Under the pieces are notes generated by a model that had not been told where the DNA came from, did no database searches, and worked only from the letters and a program-made list of their open reading frames with translations. This document shows, in pieces, positions 7,336-16,067 of a stretch of 64,000 nt of DNA. Location: the NCBI RefSeq assembly GCF_025997915.1, contig NZ_AP026677.1:558001-622000 (forward strand), read 5' to 3'. The DNA comes from Aquiluna sp. KACHI24. GTDB taxonomy: Bacteria; Actinomycetota; Actinomycetes; Actinomycetales; Microbacteriaceae. A program made the position numbers and the translations under genes. Each line of letters starts with the position of its first letter. The stretch's first letter is position 1.

Positions 7336-8370
7336 AAGCGCGAGAAGTTTCTGTGCCGAAACTCTCCATGAGTACCCCGCGGCCTGCCTGCCTCCAGCCA
7401 AAGAAGTTGCTCTGTAAACCTCTGGGTCTTCAAGCTCTCTGATAGCTCTGACAAAGTCAGCTGGATCTCTTGGATCAAAATAAATTGCCCCATCACCCGC
7501 TACCTCTTGAAAAATCTCGAGGTTTGACAGCACGGCCGGTGTGCCCTGACTTATTGATTCCAGGGCTGGAATTCCAAATCCCTCATCCAAGCTCGCACTC
7601 ACCAGAGCAAAGCCCTCAGCGAGGTAGGTTGCATACTCCTGGTTACTCACTCCCCCGATAAAGCTGACCCGCGCTCCCTCTGGAACCAGGGTCTGCAATT
7701 CAGCCTTTCGCTCCGGTGAGATTTTCGAAAGAAGGGCAAGTTCATAATCCGGGAGGTCCGCCATGGCGGTGATCAAGCTCTCTACGTTTTTGTATCCAAT
7801 GAAGCTACCCATGTAAATCAGCTGTTTATTCTTAGGCGCTGGCTCCGGAACTGGTAGGTCGCTGGCGTTGGGAATTACCCAGATGGGCTTCTTGGTTAGC
7901 CTGGCCTCGAGAATTTGTTTTCTCGATGTGTTGGAAACTGTCGCCACCGCATCTGCAGCTCGCAGAACCAGACGTTGCGGCAGGTAGCTCTGGTGGTATA
8001 GCCACCACAACCCTCTGATGAAAGGGTTGAACTGAGCGGGTGGAGTCTTGTAGCGGTAGTAGATCAGGTCATGAATGGTCAGTACCAACTTGTACTTTTT
8101 GAAAAGCCCTGAGGTGGTTTGCATCGGCGAGAAAACAACATCAGCTCCCGCGCGATTTAGAAGCAGTGATGTGAACGGTTCTAGTAGTGAGGTTGGTGCT
8201 CTCCCCTCTAGAAACTCAACTCCCGATCCAATTTGCTCTCTCTGATAGTCAGCGTTGACTAACACGGTTAGCGGTACAAGCCTCTTGAGCTCGTTGATAA
8301 GACCAAGTGAAAACTTGGAAATGCCATCGGGGTGCCTTTGAATAAAGCGCCCATCGAAGACCAGCTTCAC
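7321..8370 (-). CDS. GT4-family glycosyltransferase
   Basis: 349 residues with a two-domain GT-B layout. The N-terminal half has DGRFIQRHPDGISKFSLGL, a glycine-poor acceptor-side loop. The C-terminal half has the nucleotide-sugar motif SLDEGFGIPALE near 265, the ExxxxxxxE pattern of retaining GT4 mannosyl- and glucosyltransferases. No signal or membrane segment is seen. It probably adds a sugar to a lipid or cell-wall precursor, but donor and acceptor cannot be named. It is coupled to the upstream hydrolase gene by an ATGA overlap and runs 15 bases into the convergent phosphatase gene. Confidence 0.82.
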   Translation of the reverse strand: MKLVFDGRFIQRHPDGISKFSLGLINELKRLVPLTVLVNADYQREQIGSGVEFLEGRAPTSLLEPFTSLLLNRAGADVVFSPMQTTSGLFKKYKLVLTIHDLIYYRYKTPPAQFNPFIRGLWWLYHQSYLPQRLVLRAADAVATVSNTSRKQILEARLTKKPIWVIPNASDLPVPEPAPKNKQLIYMGSFIGYKNVESLITAMADLPDYELALLSKISPERKAELQTLVPEGARVSFIGGVSNQEYATYLAEGFALVSASLDEGFGIPALESISQGTPAVLSNLEIFQEVAGDGAIYFDPRDPADFVRAIRELEDPEVYRATSLAGGRQAAGYSWRVSAQKLLALLKSL

Positions 8371-9215
8371 GAGATTTCCCTCACGAAATCCCGAACTATC
8401 ATCCCCACCTCAAAGGGGGTCTCGTAGTGCGTGAGGTGCCCGCACTCCAACGTCCGAAGCTCTGCCTGAGTTTGCCTCTGTAGCTCAAGCTGCCCTTTCA
8501 GTGGCGCAATCATGTCCTTGGCTCCCGCTATCAAAAGCAGTTGCTCAGGCTTACTGGCAACGTGGTTCAAGACATTGCCTGTACTGGCCGCCACATACCC
8601 TTCCAGTACGACCCGATCCTCGGTGTAATTGGAAAAGAAGCGATGGTGCTGATCGTGGATGAAAGATCGAAGCTTCAGGTCCCAGGTGGTTGCCATCGCC
8701 ATCGACATTCCACGGACAATCGGGGTGCTTCGAAGTAGCGCTGACCCCAGTAGCCCCTTGGATCCAAGTTTGTAGTAGACATCAGCTAACTTGCCAGCCG
8801 GTGAATCCCCCTGAGCTGTGCTAATCGGATTCAAAAGCACGGTTGGCTGCTGCATCCCAAACTCCCAGGACTTGGCAACCACAAGCGACCCAAAACTGTG
8901 ACCAAGCACCACCGGGTTATCAAACTCTGCAGCAAACTTCGCGAACCACTCACCGTATGATCCGAGATCGTGTCGAGCCGCGAAGGCCGCTGTTTTGCCA
9001 TAGCCCGGTAGGTCAGGGATAACCACGTGATGATCCCCAAGGGCACCCGCAATCGCACTGAGCCCGTGGTGATCCCCGCGAAAACCGTGCACCAAGATAA
9101 TGGTCCTGCCCGCGCCTTGGTAATGCCAGGTGGCGGTGTTGAGGACATCGGAGCGTTCGGCCCGGGAAGCTGCGAGCTTGAACAACTCCGGCGCGGAAGA
9201 TTTCAACACCTGCAT
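8367..9215 (-). CDS. Alpha/beta-hydrolase fold protein
   Basis: 282 residues. The oxyanion-hole motif HGFRGDHHG is near residue 43. The nucleophile elbow is GHSFGS near 104. The catalytic Asp is in GAKDMIAP near 232, and the catalytic His in CGHLTHYE near 259. The triad is intact, so it should be an active esterase or lipase-like enzyme; the natural substrate is unknown. It lies directly upstream of, and overlaps, a glycosyltransferase gene, so a joint role in lipid-linked sugar metabolism is possible but unproven. Confidence 0.82.
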   Translation of the reverse strand: MQVLKSSAPELFKLAASRAERSDVLNTATWHYQGAGRTIILVHGFRGDHHGLSAIAGALGDHHVVIPDLPGYGKTAAFAARHDLGSYGEWFAKFAAEFDNPVVLGHSFGSLVVAKSWEFGMQQPTVLLNPISTAQGDSPAGKLADVYYKLGSKGLLGSALLRSTPIVRGMSMAMATTWDLKLRSFIHDQHHRFFSNYTEDRVVLEGYVAASTGNVLNHVASKPEQLLLIAGAKDMIAPLKGQLELQRQTQAELRTLECGHLTHYETPFEVGMIVRDFVREIS

Positions 9216-9259
9216 TGAACCAGTCTAGGTTCTGGAGCACTCGGCCTAGTCTTTGAGGC

Positions 9260-9967
9260 GTGCTTGATTTTGATTTCGACCCACAGGCCCCGAGCTGGGC
9301 CAAGCGTCTGGCAGCTTTTGACCTAGAGACCACCGGACTCGATTTGCGTCAGTCCAGAATCGTCACTGCCTGCGTTGTGGTGCTGGATTCAAACGGCGAG
9401 GTCGAGTCACTAAATGAGTGGCTGGTGAACCCTGGAATCGAAATCCCGGAGGCAGCAAGCGCGGTTCACGGCGTCACAACAGAGGTTGCGGTCCGTGATG
9501 GGTCAGCTCCAGGGGAATCGATTCCACAGCTTTTGGAGCTGCTTGGCTCTTTGATGTCCCAGATGCCGCTGGTTGCCTTCAATGCAGCCTACGATTTTTC
9601 GATACTTCACCACGAGGCACATCGTTATGGCCACAGCCCAATCGACCCAAAACCGGTTGTTGATCCCCTGATCTTGGATCGCCAGCTGGTGAAGTTCAGA
9701 AAGGGTAAGCGAACTTTGGGGGCACTGACGACCGATTACCAAGTTCCGCTGGAAAATGCCCACAACTCAACGGCCGACGCGATTGCTGCTGGTCGCTTGG
9801 CGCAACGAATGGCCTGTAAATTTCCAGAGCTTGAGATTTCTGCTCTGGAGCTTCACGAGTTGCAAATCGGCTGGGCCAAAGAACAAGCCCTGGATTTTGA
9901 AAAGTGGATGAAAACACAAAACCGCCCGGATTTCCGGGCGGAATTGGGTTGGCCAGTGCGTGACTAG
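9260..9967 (+). CDS. DnaQ-like 3'-5' exonuclease
   Basis: 235 residues from a GTG start. It is a DEDD-family exonuclease: Exo [10 protein letters not shown] near 19 (Asp, Glu), Exo [11 protein letters not shown] near 110 (Asp) and Exo III HNSTADA near 169 (His and Asp, the DEDDh type). It resembles the stand-alone epsilon-like proteins that actinobacteria carry besides the replicative polymerase, possibly for repair or RNA trimming. Its last 46 bases hold a strong hairpin that seems to act as the rpmE2 terminator on the other strand. The stop codons overlap by four bases. Confidence 0.87.
   Translation: MLDFDFDPQAPSWAKRLAAFDLETTGLDLRQSRIVTACVVVLDSNGEVESLNEWLVNPGIEIPEAASAVHGVTTEVAVRDGSAPGESIPQLLELLGSLMSQMPLVAFNAAYDFSILHHEAHRYGHSPIDPKPVVDPLILDRQLVKFRKGKRTLGALTTDYQVPLENAHNSTADAIAAGRLAQRMACKFPELEISALELHELQIGWAKEQALDFEKWMKTQNRPDFRAELGWPVRD
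9911..9941 (-). terminator. Intrinsic terminator of rpmE2, inside the exonuclease gene
   Basis: A perfect 8-bp stem CCGCCCGG/CCGGGCGG with a four-base loop occupies 9922-9941. Reading the minus strand, it is followed by TTTTGTGTTTT, the U-rich tail of an intrinsic terminator. The plus strand has no T run after it. It begins 23 bases past the rpmE2 stop codon and lies wholly within the 3' coding end of the convergent exonuclease gene. Confidence 0.8.
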
Positions 9968-10212
9968 CTGAAGTTCTTGTAACGCTCGTTGAAGCGCTCT
10001 ACGCGACCTGCGGAGTCCATGATGCGCTGCTTACCAGTGTAGAACGGGTGGCTAGCAGAGCTGATTTCCACATCGTAGACCGGGTAGGTCTTGCCGTCTT
10101 CCCACTCAATGGTCTTGTCGCTGGTGATGGTAGCGCGGGTCAGAAAGGCAACGCCCGAGGCCAGGTCGCGGAATACGATTGGCTCGTAGCTTGGGTGAAT
10201 TTCAGCCTTCAT
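9964..10212 (-). CDS. rpmE2: 50S ribosomal protein L31 type B
   Basis: 82 residues beginning [16 protein letters not shown]. The protein has no Cys and so lacks the zinc-binding CxxC of type A L31; it carries the [12 protein letters not shown] segment of type B. Type B L31 replaces the zinc form when zinc is scarce in several bacteria. Its 5' flank to the ABC gene is about 75 bases and contains a small hairpin TTGCG-TTT-CGCAA on the minus strand. I see no convincing Zur site. An AAGGAAACC ribosome site lies just upstream of the ATG. Confidence 0.95.
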   Translation of the reverse strand: MKAEIHPSYEPIVFRDLASGVAFLTRATITSDKTIEWEDGKTYPVYDVEISSASHPFYTGKQRIMDSAGRVERFNERYKNFS

Positions 10213-10286
10213 GGTTTCCTTCTAGGTTTGAATTCTTTTTGCGAAACGCAACAGCCCGAAAGCTTAGCAGAGAAAAGTGATCGGGT

Positions 10287-11069
10287 CTAGGCTGCCCGCA
10301 CTGAGAATCTGCCAGCGTCGTAGCTAACTTTCAGCGGGTACCGGAAAGTCTCGGAAATGCTCTCCGAGGTAATCGTGCTGCCGATCTCTCCGCGAGCCAA
10401 AATCTTGCCATCCTGAACCAGTAGAGCGTGGGTGAAGCCGGCTGGGATTTCTTCGAGGTGATGCGTGACCATGGCCATAGCCGGCGCATAGGCGCTGGTT
10501 GCATAGCCACTTAGCAGGCTGATGGTCTGCTCCCTTGCACCCGGGTCTAGCGAGGCAACTGGTTCATCCAGAAGCAATAGCTCAGGGTCAGTCATGATCG
10601 AACGAGCAATCTGGACTCGCTTTCGCTCTCCATCGCTCAGCGTCCCAAACGGGCGCTCTGCAAAGTTGCCTAGGTCCCACTCCCCCAAAACCCGCATAGC
10701 CCTGCGCTCGTCAACCGAGTCGTACTCTTCTTTCCATCGACCGGTCACACCATATGAGGCTGTCATGACGGCGTTGAGAACTGTCTCACTGTTTGGAATT
10801 TGGTTGGCCAAGGCTGAGGATGCAAAACCGATTCTGGTGCGAAGTTCAAAAACGTTCACTTCGCCAAGTCGCTGCCCCAGGACATCTGCCGATCCTCTAC
10901 TGGGCTGAATCTGTGCGGCGCAGACTCGCAACATCGTGGTTTTACCCGCTCCGTTCGGGCCAAGAATTACCCAGCGCTGTGACGAGTCGGCTTGAAAACT
11001 GACGGAGTCGAGAATGGCTTTGCCATTTCTGACAACACTTACATTTTGCAGATCAATAACGGTAGACAT
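10287..11069 (-). CDS. ABC transporter ATP-binding protein (stand-alone)
   Basis: 260 residues: Walker A GPNGAGKTT near 37, Q-loop region near 80, signature LSDGERKR near 143, Walker B LLLLDEP near 164 and the switch His in MVTHH near 198. No permease gene is adjacent. The domain order resembles the ATPases of the ModF/PhrA-like group, which may lack a fixed membrane partner. It lies 10 bases downstream of glgA on the same strand, so the two may be co-transcribed, but a link to glycogen is not shown. Confidence 0.82.
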   Translation of the reverse strand: MSTVIDLQNVSVVRNGKAILDSVSFQADSSQRWVILGPNGAGKTTMLRVCAAQIQPSRGSADVLGQRLGEVNVFELRTRIGFASSALANQIPNSETVLNAVMTASYGVTGRWKEEYDSVDERRAMRVLGEWDLGNFAERPFGTLSDGERKRVQIARSIMTDPELLLLDEPVASLDPGAREQTISLLSGYATSAYAPAMAMVTHHLEEIPAGFTHALLVQDGKILARGEIGSTITSESISETFRYPLKVSYDAGRFSVRAA

Positions 11070-11079
11070 CGCCTAAAGC

Positions 11080-12264
11080 CTAATCTTCTAGGGCTCTTTG
11101 ATAGACCTCTATCGTGCGAGTCGCGATCGACTCCCAACTGAATTCCTGCTTGGCGCGCTCTCTGCCTGCCACTCCAAACTTCTCAAGCTGGGTCGAAGCT
11201 AATGCCTGGTTTAGGGCCTCCGCCCAATCTGAGACGAACTTGTTTTCGTCTATTGGAGCACCAGAACCATCTTGAACCTGCTCGATGGGCACGAGCCAGC
11301 CGGTCTCACCAGCTACAACAACCTCAGGTATTCCTCCAGTGGCGGTGCCGATTACGGGAGCACCGCAGGCCATGGCCTCCAGGTTCACAATGCCAAGTGG
11401 CTCGTAAATCGAGGGACACACAAACAGGTCGGCCTGGGTGAGTAGTGCCGCAAGCTTTGGCTGCGGAAGGTGTTCTGGAATCCAAACCACTCCAGAGCGC
11501 TTCTGCGCTAGCTCTGCCACCAAATCCTCTACCTCTTGCTGGATCTCCTTGGTGTCCGGAGCGCCAGCACACAAAACCAACTGAACATCACTTGGTAACT
11601 CTCTCGCGGCTCTGAGGAAATATGGGAGACCTTTTTGGCGGGTGATTCTTCCAACAAAGATGACACTTCTTCGGTCTGGATCTACCCCAAGCTTACGAAC
11701 TGTGTCTGGATCAATCACCGGCTGCCACTTATCGGCATCGATTCCGTTGTACACAACTTCGACGCGGGCGGGATCTAGGTCGGGATAACTTCGCAAGATG
11801 TCATTTCGCATGCCGTTAGAGACGGCGATAACACGCTTTGCGCCCAAGTAGGCGGTGCGTTCAATGTAGGAGGAAAGTTCATAACCCCCGCCGAGCTGCT
11901 CTCGCTTCCAAGGACGAAGTGGTTCGAGAGAGTGCGCTGTCACAACGTGTGGGATCCCGTGCAGCATGGATCCAACGTGCCCAGCAAAGTTTGCATACCA
12001 GGTGTGAGAGTGCACCAGGTCTGCGCCAGAGAGGGCTTGGGCAATCAGTAGATCAACGCCCATGGTCTGCAGTGCAGCATTGGCGGTAGTCAACTCCTTT
12101 GGCACCTGGTAACCAAGTGTCCCTTGCTCCAACACGGGTTCACCAAAGGCGTGCACCCGAGCATCTATTCGAGAGCGCAGCACCTTTACAAGCTCGGTGA
12201 TGTGGACCCCGGCACCACCGTAAATGTGCGGTGGATACTCTTTGGTAACGAAATCGACTCTCAT
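11080..12264 (-). CDS. glgA: Glycogen synthase, actinobacterial GT4 type (GlgA/GlgM)
   Basis: 394 residues. The N-terminal acceptor domain starts MRVDFVTKEYPPHIYGGAGVH, typical of the Corynebacterium-type glycogen synthase family. Donor-site motifs are VGRITRQKGL near 200 and SIYEPLGIVNLEAM near 282. In mycobacteria the homologue (Rv1212c) is an alpha-maltose-1-phosphate synthase (GlgM); in corynebacteria it is called glycogen synthase. Sequence alone does not decide between the two. It diverges from glgC across 46 bases, as in M. tuberculosis, so both steps of ADP-glucose metabolism sit together. Confidence 0.9.
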   Translation of the reverse strand: MRVDFVTKEYPPHIYGGAGVHITELVKVLRSRIDARVHAFGEPVLEQGTLGYQVPKELTTANAALQTMGVDLLIAQALSGADLVHSHTWYANFAGHVGSMLHGIPHVVTAHSLEPLRPWKREQLGGGYELSSYIERTAYLGAKRVIAVSNGMRNDILRSYPDLDPARVEVVYNGIDADKWQPVIDPDTVRKLGVDPDRRSVIFVGRITRQKGLPYFLRAARELPSDVQLVLCAGAPDTKEIQQEVEDLVAELAQKRSGVVWIPEHLPQPKLAALLTQADLFVCPSIYEPLGIVNLEAMACGAPVIGTATGGIPEVVVAGETGWLVPIEQVQDGSGAPIDENKFVSDWAEALNQALASTQLEKFGVAGRERAKQEFSWESIATRTIEVYQRALED

Positions 12265-12310
12265 AGCAAAATGCTAGTCCCCGCCTGATTACAGCAACTA
12301 ACATTTGGCT

Positions 12311-13552
12311 ATGGGACGTACACGTGTTTTTGGGATGGTTTTAGCCGGCGGTGAGGGAAAGCGGCTCATGCCACTTACGGCCGATCGAGCGAAACCAGCG
12401 GTCCCATTTGCCGGTAGCTACCGCCTGATTGACTTTGCTCTTTCAAACCTGATCAACTCAGGGCTGCGAAGAATCGTGGTGCTAACCCAATACAAGTCCC
12501 ACTCGTTGGACCGTCACGTCTCCCAGACCTGGCGCATGTCCCCGCTGCTAGGTGCGTATGTAGCATCCGTACCCGCTCAGCAGCGTCTTGGTAAGCGTTG
12601 GTACACCGGTAGCGCAGATGCGATCCTGCAGTCCATGAATGCGCTCAGTGATGAGAGACCCGACTACGTGGTTGTAGTTGGAGCGGATCACGTTTATCGA
12701 ATGGACTTCGATCAAATGCTGCAGTCTCATATCGAATCCGGGATGGAGGCAACGGTTGCTGCCATCAGGCAACCAATCGCCCTCGCTCCGCAATTCGGTG
12801 TGATTGAAGTGGATCCGGCCAACCCAACCAAGATCGAGAACTTCAGAGAGAAGCCATCGGATCCGAAATCAGTCCCCGGTGATCCCAGCCAGGCTTTGGT
12901 TTCGATGGGTAACTACATTTTCAACGCACAGTCGCTCATTGAAGCCATCGAGTTGGACGGTCAAAACGAAGACTCTTCCCACGACATGGGTGGCGACATC
13001 ATCCCGTATTTCGTAAACAAGGGAACTGCCGGAGCCTACGACTTCACTTACAACGAGATCCCCGGCGCTACCGACCGAGACAAGTCTTACTGGCGCGATG
13101 TGGGAACCATCGACAGCTACTACGACGCGCATATGGATCTGATTTCGACCATGCCTATCTTCAACCTCTACAACGCTGACTGGCCTGTCTATAACCAGCA
13201 GATAAATCTGCCACCAGCCAAGTTCATCCACGACTCCGAAGGCAACCAGGGTCGCACTAACGATTCCATCGTGAGTTTGGGCGTGGTGGTCTCTGGCGGC
13301 ATCGTTGAGCGCAGTGTGCTATCCCCTAACGTCCGGGTGGCATCAAGAAGCCTGATCACTGATTCTGTGTTACTGGATAACGTTCAAATTGGCCGTGACT
13401 GCACTATCCGTAAAGCAATTTTGGATAAGGATGTAGTGGTCGCTGATGGCGCGAGCATCGGGGTTAATCGAGAGCGTGACTTAGAGCGAGGCCTGACTGT
13501 CACCGATACCGGCATAGTTGTCGTCGCCAAGGGGTTGTTGGTCAAACCTTGA
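12311..13552 (+). CDS. glgC: Glucose-1-phosphate adenylyltransferase (ADP-glucose pyrophosphorylase)
   Basis: 413 residues from ATG at 12311; an in-frame TTG six bases earlier is less likely. The nucleotidyltransferase signature [14 protein letters not shown] is at about residues 10-23. The sugar-phosphate region contains [11 protein letters not shown] near 97. The C-terminal third is a left-handed beta-helix with hexapeptide repeats ([23 protein letters not shown]). The enzyme makes ADP-glucose for glycogen and is normally allosterically controlled. No strong ribosome site precedes the ATG, so initiation may be leaderless or weak. serB follows with an overlapping TTG start. Confidence 0.95.
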   Translation: MGRTRVFGMVLAGGEGKRLMPLTADRAKPAVPFAGSYRLIDFALSNLINSGLRRIVVLTQYKSHSLDRHVSQTWRMSPLLGAYVASVPAQQRLGKRWYTGSADAILQSMNALSDERPDYVVVVGADHVYRMDFDQMLQSHIESGMEATVAAIRQPIALAPQFGVIEVDPANPTKIENFREKPSDPKSVPGDPSQALVSMGNYIFNAQSLIEAIELDGQNEDSSHDMGGDIIPYFVNKGTAGAYDFTYNEIPGATDRDKSYWRDVGTIDSYYDAHMDLISTMPIFNLYNADWPVYNQQINLPPAKFIHDSEGNQGRTNDSIVSLGVVVSGGIVERSVLSPNVRVASRSLITDSVLLDNVQIGRDCTIRKAILDKDVVVADGASIGVNRERDLERGLTVTDTGIVVVAKGLLVKP

Positions 13553-14178
13553 GTCGTTTTTTAGTGGTCTTCGATGTCGACTCAACGCTTATCGAAGATG
13601 AAGCAATTGAATTACTTGCCGAGCGCGCTGGAAAGCGTGATGAGGTGGCGGCCGTGACTGAGCGGGCGATGCGCGGTGAACTGGACTTCGCGGAGAGCCT
13701 GATCGAGCGAGTGGCCACCCTAAAAGGTTTGCCAGAAACAGTTTTGGCGGAGGTTTCGAATCAGCTCAGGCCCACCAGGGGTGCAGCTCAGCTAGTGAGC
13801 GCGATCCATGAACGCGGTGGTGTCGCTGCTGCGGTATCGGGTGGATTCATTCAGCTACTTGGCCCCGTGAAAAAAGCAATTGGGTTCCACCTCGAGCGAG
13901 CGAACACGCTCGAGGTGGTAAACGGTCACCTCACCGGCAAGGTGCTGGGAGCAATCATCGATCGTGAGGCGAAAGCTGAATCTCTCCAGAGTTGGGCTCA
14001 CGAGCTCGAGGTCCCTCTGGCTCGCACAATTGCGGTTGGAGATGGGGCGAACGACCTTGGCATGATGGCGATTGCCGGACTCTCGGTTGCGTTTTGCGCA
14101 AAGCCGGTAGTCCGTGAAAAGGCAAAGATCGCGCTCAACGAGCGCGATCTTTCAAAGCTAATTCCGCTTCTCCCCTAG
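13549..14178 (+). CDS. serB: Phosphoserine phosphatase SerB
   Basis: 209 residues. HAD motif I is [11 protein letters not shown] near residue 8. SGGFIQLL near 96 and [10 protein letters not shown] near 163 match SerB, which makes L-serine from O-phosphoserine. There is no N-terminal ACT domain, so it is the short form. The start codon is TTG at 13549, overlapping the TGA of glgC, which implies coupling. Two strong inverted repeats lie inside the gene: a 12-bp pair at 13887-13918 and a 13-bp pair at 14124-14152. The second looks like the terminator of the convergent fabI gene. Confidence 0.9.
   Translation: MSRFLVVFDVDSTLIEDEAIELLAERAGKRDEVAAVTERAMRGELDFAESLIERVATLKGLPETVLAEVSNQLRPTRGAAQLVSAIHERGGVAAAVSGGFIQLLGPVKKAIGFHLERANTLEVVNGHLTGKVLGAIIDREAKAESLQSWAHELEVPLARTIAVGDGANDLGMMAIAGLSVAFCAKPVVREKAKIALNERDLSKLIPLLP
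13887..13918. repeat. Perfect 12-bp inverted repeat inside serB
   Basis: Arms CCACCTCGAGCG (13887-13898) and CGCTCGAGGTGG (13907-13918) flank eight bases. The hairpin would be very stable in mRNA. It lies in the middle of serB with no T run on either strand, so it is not an ordinary terminator. Confidence 0.85.
14112..14152 (-). terminator. Intrinsic terminator of the fabG-fabI operon, inside serB
   Basis: A perfect 13-bp stem AAAGATCGCGCTC/GAGCGCGATCTTT has a three-base loop at 14124-14152. On the minus strand the stem ends in TTT and continues GCCTTTTC, a U-rich tail. It starts about 23 bases after the fabI stop. On the plus strand the stem ends in TTT but only CAAAG follows, so activity should be better for fabI than for serB. 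Confidence 0.75.
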
Positions 14179-14945
14179 GCACCAGTTGAGTGCAGACCAC
14201 CGTCAACGTGAATCATTTCACCGGTGGTAGCTGGGAACCAGTCGCTCAACAGCGCAACCAGGCCCTTGGCTGCTGCCTCAGTGTCGGTCAGGTCCCACCC
14301 GAGAGGTGCACGATCAGTCCAGAGCTCCTCCATGGTTGCAAAACCAGGAATTCCCTTGGCCGCTGTGGTGCGGAGTGGACCCGCGGAAACTAGGTTTACT
14401 CGAATTCCCTTATCGCCTAGGTAGCGAGCCAGGTAGCGAGAGGTTGACTCGAAGGCTGCCTTGGCAACGCCCATCCAGTCATACACCGGCCATGAGACAG
14501 TTGCATCGAAGGTAAGTCCAACTACCGAGCTTGGGTTGTTCAAAACCGGTACGCAGGCAGCTGTGATTGCCTTCAGCGAGTATGCAGAAACCTCAACCGC
14601 GGTTGAAACATCAGACCACTCAGTCTCCATGAAGTTGCCACCCAGTGCGGTTTGTGGAGCGAAGGCAATTGCGTGAACGATGCCATCGAGGCTGCCTAGG
14701 TGCTCCTTGACGTGACCTGGCAACGCCGCTAGATGCTCAGCGTTGGTGGCATCTAGTTCGATGACCTTGACTGGCTTTGGTAGACGCTCTGCGATCTTGG
14801 TGGTGATTGGGAGCATTCGTCCGAAGGAGCTGAGAAGAACCTCGGCCCCTTGCTCCTGGGCTAGACGGGCTGCCGAAAAAGCGATGGACGCCTCGGTCAG
14901 CACTCCAGTTACAAGAATCTTCTTACCTTCGAGAATTCCCAACAT
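14175..14945 (-). CDS. fabI: Enoyl-[acyl-carrier-protein] reductase (NADH), FabI/InhA type
   Basis: 256 residues in the short-chain dehydrogenase fold. The cofactor region is LVTGVLTEASIAFSAARLAQ near 11-30, the divergent FabI/InhA pattern rather than TGxxxGxG. The active site has Tyr and Lys in VYDWMGVAK near residue 155-162. It catalyses the last reduction in each fatty-acid elongation round (FAS II) and belongs to the family inhibited by triclosan or activated isoniazid. It follows fabG by 31 bases in the same order as mabA-inhA of mycobacteria. Its stop overlaps that of serB. Confidence 0.94.
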   Translation of the reverse strand: MLGILEGKKILVTGVLTEASIAFSAARLAQEQGAEVLLSSFGRMLPITTKIAERLPKPVKVIELDATNAEHLAALPGHVKEHLGSLDGIVHAIAFAPQTALGGNFMETEWSDVSTAVEVSAYSLKAITAACVPVLNNPSSVVGLTFDATVSWPVYDWMGVAKAAFESTSRYLARYLGDKGIRVNLVSAGPLRTTAAKGIPGFATMEELWTDRAPLGWDLTDTEAAAKGLVALLSDWFPATTGEMIHVDGGLHSTGA

Positions 14946-14976
14946 ATCTCCTTATGTGATTGAGAAAAAACTACAC

Positions 14977-15687
14977 CTAGTGACCCATTCCAAGGCCGCC
15001 ATCCACGGGGATAACGGCACCTGAAATGTAGCTGGCTTCATCGGATGCGAGCCAGCGAACCACCTTTGCCACCTCTTGAGGGGCAGCGAAGCGACCTGCC
15101 GGAATTCGCTGCTTGTAGCCAGCGATAAGTTCTTCCGAGAGCTCGGCGGTCATGTCGGTGTCAATAAAACCAGGAGCAACGACGTTTGCCGTGATGTTTC
15201 TGCCACCAAGCTCGCGCGTCACGCTTCTGGCCATGCCGACCAGAGCACTCTTGGTAGCGGAATAGTTGACTTGCCCAGCGCTTCCCAGTAGCCCAACCAC
15301 GCTGCCGATAAGAATGACGCGTCCAAACTTTGCTTTCAGCATGCCCTTGGTAACGCGGCGAAGCACTCTGAAGACACCATTGAGGTTGGTGTTCACAACC
15401 GTTTCGAATTCTTCATCGCTCATTCGCATCAGGAGCGTGTCCTTTGTGATTCCAGCGTTTGCGACCAGGATCTCAATCGGACCGAGCGCAGCCTCAACTT
15501 CGGCAAGTGCAGCATCCAACGATTCACCATCGGTGACATCTGCTCTAACCGTTAGTGACCCCGCGGGGCCAGAACCGGAACGTGCTGTTACGGCAACCTT
15601 GTAACCGCTGGCGAGGAACTCTTCGGCGATTGCAAAACCGATTCCGCGGTTACCACCGGTCACCAAAACTGTGCGGGCTGATTCCAA
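14977..15687 (-). CDS. fabG: 3-oxoacyl-[acyl-carrier-protein] reductase FabG
   Basis: 236 residues from TTG at 15687, chosen because AAGGAG stands six bases upstream and the protein then begins (M)ESARTVLVTGG as in the family. An upstream in-frame ATG at 15801 would add 38 unlike residues and run into the DUF3099 gene. Motifs: TGGNRGIG near residue 9, NAG near 80, the catalytic Ser in IGSVVG near 128 and YSATK near 142. It reduces beta-ketoacyl-ACP with NADPH in FAS II. It forms an operon with fabI. Confidence 0.92.
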   Translation of the reverse strand: MESARTVLVTGGNRGIGFAIAEEFLASGYKVAVTARSGSGPAGSLTVRADVTDGESLDAALAEVEAALGPIEILVANAGITKDTLLMRMSDEEFETVVNTNLNGVFRVLRRVTKGMLKAKFGRVILIGSVVGLLGSAGQVNYSATKSALVGMARSVTRELGGRNITANVVAPGFIDTDMTAELSEELIAGYKQRIPAGRFAAPQEVAKVVRWLASDEASYISGAVIPVDGGLGMGH

Positions 15688-15773
15688 AGTGAGCTCCTTG
15701 CGGGAATACGATTGCTGGAGAAGTGCTTGAAAACCACAGTTTAGTAATGGCGTGAAGAGAAAAGCGGTAACCG

Positions 15774-16067
15774 GTGGCTCAGCGACAGAGTGCAACCTCA
15801 CTCAACATCTCCCCAGATGAGGAGCGTCGCTCTCGCATGATCAAATACACCGTTGCGATGAGTGTGCGCATGGTTTGCATTGTGGCTGGCGTTTTTGCCC
15901 AAGGTTGGTTGATGTGGGTGCTATTTGGTCTGGCCATCTTCCTCCCCTACTTTGCAGTGATAGTTGCCAACGCTCAGGGTCCCGCCGAAGACAAGTCGGT
16001 TTCAAAGCTGGTCGCTCCTAAGCTCACTTTGAAGGCAAACGACATCAAGATTGTTGATGAGCAGTAA
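15774..16067 (+). CDS. DUF3099 membrane protein
   Basis: 97 residues from GTG at 15774. The conserved N-terminal lead QSATSLNISPDEERRSRMIKY precedes two close hydrophobic segments (about 27-45 and 47-66). That is the DUF3099 pattern found across actinobacteria, with no known function. The C-terminal tail is cytosolic-like and charged. It sits at the head of a plus-strand run with a Cys-rich mini-protein, SURF1 and bioY. The 86-base gap to fabG should hold divergent promoters. Confidence 0.75.
   Translation: MAQRQSATSLNISPDEERRSRMIKYTVAMSVRMVCIVAGVFAQGWLMWVLFGLAIFLPYFAVIVANAQGPAEDKSVSKLVAPKLTLKANDIKIVDEQ

Noticed and set aside
15688-15801. 38-residue upstream extension of fabG
   Set aside because: It overlaps the DUF3099 start; TTG 15687 has an AAGGAG site at good spacing and the family's N-terminus.
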